The notes below the pieces were generated by a model. That model saw only the letters and a list, made by a program, of their open reading frames with translations, was not told where the DNA came from and made no database searches. A stretch of 6,362 nt of DNA. Origin: Polaromonas sp. (GTDB lineage Bacteria > Pseudomonadota > Gammaproteobacteria > Burkholderiales > Burkholderiaceae). This document shows, piece after piece, positions 1 to 6,362 of the stretch. How positions within the stretch are numbered: the stretch's first letter is position 1; each line of letters starts with the position of its first letter. A program made the translations under genes and the position numbers. The DNA is taken from NCBI GenBank assembly GCA_013823505.1, contig PNMH01000147.1:1-6362 (forward strand), in the 5' to 3' direction.

Positions 1-219
1 GTTGTGAGGCCACAGACCTCCCAAGTGTCAATGCAGAGAGTCTGAGCGCATCTGTGCCCTTACCCGTACCGACCAATATCGAGGGGTGCAACCAATCTGC
101 TTGGATGATCAAAATGATGTTCCGCAGCAGCTCTTGAGACCCCGTCGTTCCGGCAGGGAATGGTTTATCCTCCCCATGGGCATGGTGTTGATCCGTTGCA
201 ATCCGAGTACAGTTGCCCC

Positions 220-232
220 TCTGAATTGCAGA
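220..232. promoter_or_regulatory. Candidate operator for the IclR-type regulator (autoregulation)
   Basis: TCTGAATTGCAGA is an imperfect palindrome with five of six base pairs around a central T. It differs at one position of 13 from the reverse complement of the perfect 13-bp palindrome in the divergent promoter region (3053-3065). It ends two bases before the GGAG ribosome binding site of the regulator gene, so bound protein would sit over or just downstream of the likely promoter. IclR-family proteins bind short palindromes of about this size and often repress their own genes. That this protein binds here is inference. Confidence 0.5.
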
Positions 233-234
233 AC

Positions 235-238
235 GGAG
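235..238 (+). promoter_or_regulatory. Ribosome binding site supporting the TTG start of the regulator
   Basis: GGAG lies seven bases before TTG at 246. The frame has a TGA stop at 222-224 and its first ATG comes only at codon 74, inside the DNA-binding domain, so a non-ATG start is required. This site picks the TTG at 246 over the GTG codon at 267. Confidence 0.6.
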
Positions 239-245
239 TTCCATT

Positions 246-1085
246 TTGAGCGCAGACGCAGCCCCTGTGGCGACCGTGAGAGCCACCCCCCGCCCTAAAC
301 GCCCCGCCCCTATCCGTAAGCCCAAGGAAGACCGCCACTTCGTTACCGCCTTGGCGCGCGGGCTTGACGTGTTGGCGTGTTTTCGCACAGGCGAAGCGAC
401 GCTGAGCAACCAGGATTTGGCTGTTCGCTGCAAGTTGCCGAAGTCCACGGTCTCGCGCCTGACCATGACTCTGACCAAGCTGGGATACCTGATCCATGTC
501 GAAGAAAGTGGAAGATACCGTTTGGGGACGGCATGTCTGGCACTTGGCAGTGCTTTGCTCACTCGATTGGACGTGCGAAAAATTGCACGTCCAATGATGC
601 AGGAACTGGCCAATTTCTCTGGCGCTTCGGTGTCCTTGGGCTTGCGTGACAAGCTTTCGATGATCTATGTGGAGAATTGCCGCAGCAGCGCTGCGCTCAC
701 CTTGACGCTGGACGTGGGTTCCCGTCTGCCGCTGGCGGCGTCGGCCATCGGTCGGGCCTGGTTGGCTGCTGTGCCCGATGTCCAGCGCCAGGAAGCGCTG
801 TCCCAGATACACGAACTTGACCACCTGGCCTGGCCTGGTATACAGGCTGGTGTCGAAAAAGCGCTGGAGGATTACCGCACGCTGGGTGTGACCTGCTCCT
901 TTGGCGATTGGAACAAGGAAGTCAACGGCATCGCCCGTGCCTTTGATCCAGGCAACGGGCTGCCAGTGATGGCGGTCAATGTGGGAGGACCGTCCTATAA
1001 CCTTTCGCCCGAGTTCCTGCTGAAAGAAGTGCGTCCTCGTTTACTGGAGGTGGTGCGTTCCATCGAGGACGCATTGCCGCGTTGA
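246..1085 (+). CDS. IclR-family transcriptional regulator
   Basis: This 279-residue protein is a DNA-binding regulator of the IclR family, which typically acts in the cytoplasm as a dimer or tetramer and senses a small organic acid or its CoA ester. Residues 1-29 are a basic, proline-rich tail. Residues about 30-94 form the winged helix-turn-helix: VTALARGLDVLACF is the typical first helix, LPKSTVSRLTMTL the recognition helix, and ESGRYRLG the wing. Residues about 105-275 match the IclR effector-binding domain, including LPLAASAIGRAWLA and the closing NVGGPSYNL segment. The length is normal for the family. Translation starts at TTG, because no usable ATG exists. The gene converges on the acyl-CoA dehydrogenase gene, and operator-like palindromes lie upstream of it and between the enzyme genes, so it is probably the local regulator. 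The ligand, and whether it represses or activates, cannot be read from the sequence. Confidence 0.93.
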   Translation: MSADAAPVATVRATPRPKRPAPIRKPKEDRHFVTALARGLDVLACFRTGEATLSNQDLAVRCKLPKSTVSRLTMTLTKLGYLIHVEESGRYRLGTACLALGSALLTRLDVRKIARPMMQELANFSGASVSLGLRDKLSMIYVENCRSSAALTLTLDVGSRLPLAASAIGRAWLAAVPDVQRQEALSQIHELDHLAWPGIQAGVEKALEDYRTLGVTCSFGDWNKEVNGIARAFDPGNGLPVMAVNVGGPSYNLSPEFLLKEVRPRLLEVVRSIEDALPR

Positions 1086-1138
1086 CACATACCGCTGGCT
1101 GTATATCACCACCAATTTGGATATTGGGCACAGCCGCA

Positions 1139-1174
1139 CCACGGCGGCGATTTGGCTGGTGGCGCGTGCCGTGG
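1139..1174. repeat. Inverted repeat in the convergent gap, possible weak bidirectional terminator
   Basis: CCACGGC (1139-1145) and GCCGTGG (1168-1174) are perfect 7-bp inverted arms around a 22-base loop, in the 105-bp gap between the convergent regulator and dehydrogenase genes. A smaller hairpin, GCCG/CGGC, at 1133-1145 overlaps it. The place suits a terminator serving both genes, but there is no T-run on either side, so it is not a textbook intrinsic terminator. It may be chance in GC-rich DNA. Confidence 0.25.
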
Positions 1175-1190
1175 CGGGGAACAGGATGCA

Positions 1191-2981
1191 TCAAAACCAC
1201 TCGTCGCGCATGGCGCGGTGGCTGTCGTCGTGGGTGCGCAGCAGCGCCAACTGCTGCGCGACTTTGGGCAACTCCCAGCGAAAGAACCACTGACCAGCCT
1301 GCAGCTTGCCGCGGTAAAAGGCTTCGTCCGTACCCGTGCATGCGCCGGATTCCAGCGCTCGCTGTGCCACGGTGCTCTGGCGCAGCCAGGACCATGCCAG
1401 TGTCACATGGCCGAAGGCTTCAAGAAACAGATTGGCATTGGCCAGGACGCTGTCGGCATTCTGATGCAGGAGGGGGCGTATCGTGGCAACGGTGTCGGTC
1501 ACATCTTGCCAGGCGGTTTGCAGCGCGCTGACCTGCAAACTGAGACCCGGTAGTTCTCGCGCATCGGCCAAGGTCGCGTGCACCACCCGGTCCATGGCTG
1601 ACAGCGCAGCGCTATCCTGCATCACAACCTTGCGCCCAAGCAAGTCCAGCGCTTGTATGCCATGCGTGCCCTCGTGGATCATGTTCAATCGGTTGTCTCG
1701 CCAGTACTGCTCCACAGGAAACTCCCGCGTGTAGCCGTAGCCGCCGAGGATCTGAATTGCCAACGAGTTGGCCTCTAGGCACCACTGCGAAGGCCAAGAC
1801 TTGACCACCGGCGTCAGCAGCTCCAACAGCAGCGTGACCTCATGAAGGCGTTGCGGATTGGCTTCAGTGCGCAGCTCATCCACCAGGCGTGCGGCATACA
1901 GCGCAAGACCATAAGCACCCTCCACATAGGCCTTTTGCGCCAGCAGCATGCGCCGCACGTCTGCGTGTGCCACCAGCGACAGCGGCGGCGACAGTGGATC
2001 TTTGTTGCCCGGCGCGCGGCCCTGCAGCCGCTCGCGCGCATAGCGCAGCGAGGCCAGGTATCCGCGGTAGCCGAGCATGGTGGCGCCCATGCCCACGCCA
2101 ATGCGGGCCTCGTTCATCATGTGGAACATGCAGGCCAGTCCCTCGTGCGGACGGCCCACCAGTTCTCCCACGCAGGCGTTCTGCTCGCCGAAGGACAACA
2201 TGGTCGAGGTGGTGCCGCGCCAGCCACACTTGTGGATCAGCCCGGCCAGGGCGACGTCGTTGCGTTCGCCCACACGGCCCTGTTCATCGGTGTGGAACTT
2301 GGGCACGGTGAACAGCGAGATGCCTTTGACGCCGGGTGGTGCGTCGGGCAGGCGCGCCAGCACCAGGTGCACGATGTTTTCGCTGAGCTCATGGTCGCCG
2401 CCCGAGATGAAGATCTTCTGGCCCTTGATCAGGTAGCTGCCGTCTCCGCAGGGAGTGGCCTGTGTTCTGAGGTCGCCCAGGCCGGAGCCGGCCTGTGGCT
2501 CGGTCAGGGCCATGGTGCCGAAGAAGCGGCCTGTGCGCAGCGCCTGCAGGTAACGCGACTGCTGCAGCGGGCTGCCGAACTTCTCGATCACGTTGGCGTT
2601 GGATGCAGTCAGTCCCACGTACGAGGTGGTGGCGACGTTGGCGCTGCGGAACACCGACAGACAGGCCTGTGCCACCAGTACGGGCAGCTGCGTGCCACCC
2701 ACGGCCTCGTCGGCGCTCGCCGACAGAAAGCCTGCCTCGCAATAAGCCTGCACCGCCGCCTGTACTCCGCCGGGCAACTCCACGCGTCCGTTCACCACGC
2801 GCGGCTCTTGCTCGTCGCCCAAGCGTGCATGGGATGCGAAGCGCTCTTCGGCGATGCGCCAGGCGGTGTCGAGCATCGCGTCGAAGGTCTCGCGACTGTG
2901 CTCCCGGTAGCGGGGGCGCTGCAGCAATTCGTCCACCACCAGTACTTCGTGGAGCTGGAAGTCGATGTCGCGTCGGTTCAT
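1191..2981 (-). CDS. Acyl-CoA dehydrogenase, DmdC-like type with extra C-terminal domain
   Basis: This 596-residue flavoprotein is predicted to oxidise an acyl-CoA to trans-2-enoyl-CoA with FAD, the first step of beta-oxidation. Residues about 1-150 form the N-terminal helical domain. The central beta domain carries MALTEPQAGSGLGDL (157-171) and KGQKIFISGG. The C-terminal helical domain holds ILGGYGYTREFPVEQYWRD and IHEGTHGIQALDLLGRK, where Glu437 is the expected catalytic base. Residues about 465-590 match the extra C-terminal domain of long dehydrogenases near 600 residues, such as DmdC. The usual Asp of the EPxAGSD motif is Gly167 here. I chose ATG at 2981 because family members begin close to RRDIDFQLHEVL; ATG at 2996 and TTG at 3074 are in-frame alternatives, and none has a clear ribosome binding site. 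The gene is divergent from the bifunctional enzyme gene, suggesting co-regulation. Its acyl chain preference is unknown. Confidence 0.93.
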   Translation of the reverse strand: MNRRDIDFQLHEVLVVDELLQRPRYREHSRETFDAMLDTAWRIAEERFASHARLGDEQEPRVVNGRVELPGGVQAAVQAYCEAGFLSASADEAVGGTQLPVLVAQACLSVFRSANVATTSYVGLTASNANVIEKFGSPLQQSRYLQALRTGRFFGTMALTEPQAGSGLGDLRTQATPCGDGSYLIKGQKIFISGGDHELSENIVHLVLARLPDAPPGVKGISLFTVPKFHTDEQGRVGERNDVALAGLIHKCGWRGTTSTMLSFGEQNACVGELVGRPHEGLACMFHMMNEARIGVGMGATMLGYRGYLASLRYARERLQGRAPGNKDPLSPPLSLVAHADVRRMLLAQKAYVEGAYGLALYAARLVDELRTEANPQRLHEVTLLLELLTPVVKSWPSQWCLEANSLAIQILGGYGYTREFPVEQYWRDNRLNMIHEGTHGIQALDLLGRKVVMQDSAALSAMDRVVHATLADARELPGLSLQVSALQTAWQDVTDTVATIRPLLHQNADSVLANANLFLEAFGHVTLAWSWLRQSTVAQRALESGACTGTDEAFYRGKLQAGQWFFRWELPKVAQQLALLRTHDDSHRAMRDEWF

Positions 2982-3000
2982 CAAGTTGTGGTGCATGGCA

Positions 3001-3029
3001 TTGTGGTGTGGTTGGTTTGTGACTATTAT
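3001..3029 (+). promoter_or_regulatory. Weak candidate promoter for the hydratase/dehydrogenase-thiolase operon
   Basis: TATTAT at 3024-3029 matches five of six bases of the -10 consensus, and TTGTGG at 3001-3006 sits 17 bp upstream as a poor -35 with three of six. Transcription would begin near 3036, leaving a leader of about 105 bases, and the palindrome at 3049-3069 would lie just downstream of the start, where a bound repressor could block elongation. Another -35-like hexamer, TTGAAA (3041-3046), has no good -10 partner. The rightward operon needs a promoter in this region, but this choice is uncertain. Confidence 0.3.
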
Positions 3030-3045
3030 CGGCGCTGTTTTTGAA

Positions 3046-3074
3046 ATTATGTTCTGCAATGCAGACCATGACAA
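3046..3074 (-). promoter_or_regulatory. Candidate sigma-70-like promoter of the acyl-CoA dehydrogenase gene
   Basis: Read on the minus strand, TTGTCA (3069-3074) is a five-of-six match to the -35 consensus and CATAAT (3046-3051) a five-of-six match to the -10 consensus, separated by exactly 17 bp. Transcription would start near 3039 and leave a leader of about 57 bases before the ATG at 2981. The palindromic operator candidate fills the spacer, which is a classic position for repression by blocking RNA polymerase. The promoter is predicted by eye only. Confidence 0.55.
3049..3069. promoter_or_regulatory. Candidate IclR-type operator in the divergent promoter region
   Basis: The core TCTGCAATGCAGA (3053-3065) is a perfect palindrome with six-base arms around one central base. 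Allowing one mismatched pair (T3052/C3066), symmetry continues outward through ATG and CAT to a total of 21 bp, with nine of ten pairs matching. It lies in the spacer between the -35 and -10 of the predicted dehydrogenase promoter. A 12-of-13 match in inverse orientation occurs before the regulator gene. Together these make it the best candidate for the binding site of the nearby IclR-type protein. Confidence 0.6.
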
Positions 3075-3130
3075 TCCCTGACTCGACCCGGTTGTGCTGG
3101 ACGGGATCAGCCACCTTTTTTCACCAACTC

Positions 3131-3134
3131 GGAG
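3131..3134 (+). promoter_or_regulatory. Ribosome binding site fixing the start of the bifunctional enzyme
   Basis: GGAG lies seven bases before ATG at 3142. It favours this start over an in-frame GTG at 3094, which would add 16 residues without resemblance to the hydratase fold. Confidence 0.75.
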
Positions 3135-3141
3135 ACACCTT

Positions 3142-5229
<2,088 letters not shown>

Positions 5230-5242
5230 ACACCAGAACACC

Positions 5243-5248
5243 GAGGAG
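5243..5248 (+). promoter_or_regulatory. Ribosome binding site of the thiolase gene
   Basis: GAGGAG lies seven bases before the ATG at 5256, in the 26-bp gap after the bifunctional enzyme's stop codon. It is a strong site that supports this start and translation from a shared transcript. Confidence 0.75.
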
Positions 5249-5255
5249 CACATTC

Positions 5256-6362
5256 ATGATCGACGCTGTCATCATTTCCACCGCACGCACCGGACTGGCC
5301 AAGAGCTGGAAGGGCGCTTTCAACATGACCTATGGCGCCACCCTGGGCGGCCATGCCGTGCAGCACGCGGTACAGCGCTCGGGCATCGACCCCGGCGAGA
5401 TCGAGGACTGCATCATGGGAGGTACCTTCGGTGAGGGCACCACCGGTGGCAACGTCGCGCGTGCCATTGCCCTGCGCGCTGGCCTACCCGTCACTGTGGG
5501 CGGCATGACCATCAACCGCTTCTGCTCGTCGGGCCTGCAGACCATTGCCATGGCCGCGCAGCGCGTGATGGTGGAGGGCGCGCCGGCCATCGTGGCAGGC
5601 GGGGTGGAAAGCATCAGCTGCGTGCAGAACGAAGCGAATGCCCACATGCGCCGCGACCCCTGGCTGGTGGAGCACAAACCCGAGCTGTACTGGAGCATGC
5701 TGCAGACCGCCGAGACGGTGGCCCAGCGCTACAACATCAGCAAGCTGGCGCAGGACGAATACGGTGTGCGCAGCCAGCAGCGCGCCGCCGCCGCACAGGC
5801 CGCAGGCAGGTTCAAGGACGAGATCGTGCCCATGACCACCGTGATGGGCGTGGTGGACAAGGCCAGTGGCCGCATCACTCAGCGCGAAGTCACCATTGAT
5901 TCAGACGAGGGCATCCGCCTCGACACCACCCTTGAAGGCGTGCAGAAGATCCGCGCAGCCCTGCCCGGCGGCGTGGTCACCGCCGGCAACGCCAGCCAGT
6001 TTTCCGACGGCGCGTCGGCCTGCGTGGTGATGAACGGTAAACGCGCCGAGCAGTTGGGCATCCAGCCCCTGGGCATCTTCCGTGGCTTCGCGGTGGCCGG
6101 CTGCGAGCCCGACGAAATGGGCATCGGTCCGGTGTTCGCGGTGCCCCGCCTGCTGCAGCGCGCGGGCCTGAAGGTGGAGGACATCGGCCTGTGGGAACTC
6201 AACGAGGCCTTTGCCTGCCAGGTGCTCTACAGCCGCGACAAGTTGGGCATTCCTGACGAACTGCTCAACGTCAACGGCGGTGCCATTGCGGTGGGCCATC
6301 CCTACGGCGTCAGCGGCGCGCGCCTCACCGGGCATGCACTGATCGAAGGCAAGCGCCGCGGT
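5256..6362 (+). CDS. Acetyl-CoA acyltransferase (thiolase), C-terminus cut by the window end
   Basis: The open frame runs 369 codons to the window edge with no stop. The enzyme is predicted to cleave 3-ketoacyl-CoA with free CoA into acetyl-CoA and a shortened acyl-CoA, the last step of beta-oxidation. Cys90 in NRFCSSGLQ is the nucleophile that carries the acyl group. GNASQFSDGASA, ELNEAFA (314-320) and GGAIAVGHPYGVSGAR (341-356) are the other family motifs, with His348 the expected active-site histidine. The second active-site cysteine, normally in a CxGGGxG motif near the C-terminus, would fall beyond the window, and about 25-30 residues should be missing if the length is typical (390-400). 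It begins 26 bp after the bifunctional enzyme gene and is almost certainly co-transcribed with it. A biosynthetic acetoacetyl-CoA thiolase role is less likely, because the partner is a beta-oxidation fusion enzyme. Confidence 0.94.
   Translation, partial: MIDAVIISTARTGLAKSWKGAFNMTYGATLGGHAVQHAVQRSGIDPGEIEDCIMGGTFGEGTTGGNVARAIALRAGLPVTVGGMTINRFCSSGLQTIAMAAQRVMVEGAPAIVAGGVESISCVQNEANAHMRRDPWLVEHKPELYWSMLQTAETVAQRYNISKLAQDEYGVRSQQRAAAAQAAGRFKDEIVPMTTVMGVVDKASGRITQREVTIDSDEGIRLDTTLEGVQKIRAALPGGVVTAGNASQFSDGASACVVMNGKRAEQLGIQPLGIFRGFAVAGCEPDEMGIGPVFAVPRLLQRAGLKVEDIGLWELNEAFACQVLYSRDKLGIPDELLNVNGGAIAVGHPYGVSGARLTGHALIEGKRRG

Larger units (their letters stand above)
1..245. other. Non-coding leader upstream of the IclR-type regulator gene
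   Basis: I see no credible gene here. A 70-codon open frame at 86-298 on the + strand runs into the regulator gene in another frame and resembles no protein I know. The stretch holds a likely operator at 220-232, a ribosome binding site at 235-238, and a 9-base match to half of the same operator at 29-37. No convincing -35/-10 pair stands out; TTGATC (188-193) and TTGCAA (196-201) are -35-like but lack a good partner. Whether a gene begins or ends to the left of the window cannot be told. Confidence 0.6.

Noticed and set aside
92..104. Small palindrome CCAA-TCTGC-TTGG
   Set aside because: The arms are only four bases, it has no second copy near a promoter, and it does not match the symmetric operator motif.
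165..824. A 219-codon open frame on the - strand opposite the regulator gene
   Set aside because: It covers the well-supported IclR coding region in antisense and shows no recognisable domain.
1842..3044. A 400-codon open frame on the + strand opposite the acyl-CoA dehydrogenase gene
   Set aside because: It lies wholly antisense to a clear enzyme gene, its translation has no recognisable family motif, and long antisense frames are common in GC-rich genes.
3094..3141. Upstream GTG start adding 16 residues to the bifunctional enzyme
   Set aside because: The ATG at 3142 has GGAG at ideal spacing, and the extra residues do not resemble the N-terminus of a crotonase domain.
5901..6335. A 144-codon open frame on the - strand opposite the thiolase gene
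   Set aside because: It is an antisense shadow of a thiolase with all visible family motifs intact.

Overview
The window looks like chromosome from a GC-rich betaproteobacterium, probably Burkholderiales and possibly Comamonadaceae. This placement is an inference from codon use and protein style, because there is no rRNA or other marker gene to confirm it. It holds one compact catabolic locus: an IclR-family regulator and three beta-oxidation enzymes. I see no mobile element, CRISPR array, tRNA or rRNA.

Layout from left to right. Positions 1-245 are non-coding and form the leader of the regulator gene. Positions 246-1085 (+) encode an IclR-type transcription factor that starts at TTG. A gap of about 105 bp separates it from a convergent gene at 1191-2981 (-), which encodes an acyl-CoA dehydrogenase of the long DmdC-like type with an extra C-terminal domain. 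A divergent intergenic region of about 160 bp (2982-3141) follows. Then comes a rightward operon: a fused enoyl-CoA hydratase/3-hydroxyacyl-CoA dehydrogenase (3142-5229) and, 26 bp later, a thiolase (5256 to the window end, cut off before its C-terminus).

Together the three enzymes cover one full turn of beta-oxidation: acyl-CoA to enoyl-CoA (dehydrogenase), to 3-hydroxyacyl-CoA and 3-ketoacyl-CoA (bifunctional protein), then thiolytic cleavage to acetyl-CoA (thiolase). No acyl-CoA ligase, CoA-transferase or transporter is present, so the starting substrate cannot be named. A dedicated IclR regulator suggests a particular inducible acid rather than housekeeping fatty-acid degradation, but this is inference.

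The most informative non-coding signal is a palindrome with core TCTGCAATGCAGA in the divergent region. It lies inside the spacer of a good sigma-70-like promoter for the dehydrogenase gene. A copy matching 12 of 13 bases in the opposite orientation (TCTGAATTGCAGA) lies just upstream of the regulator's ribosome binding site. This supports a simple model in which the IclR protein controls both its own gene and the divergent enzyme genes through a shared operator. The enzymes themselves are of known families. I did not find evidence for a new type of system.
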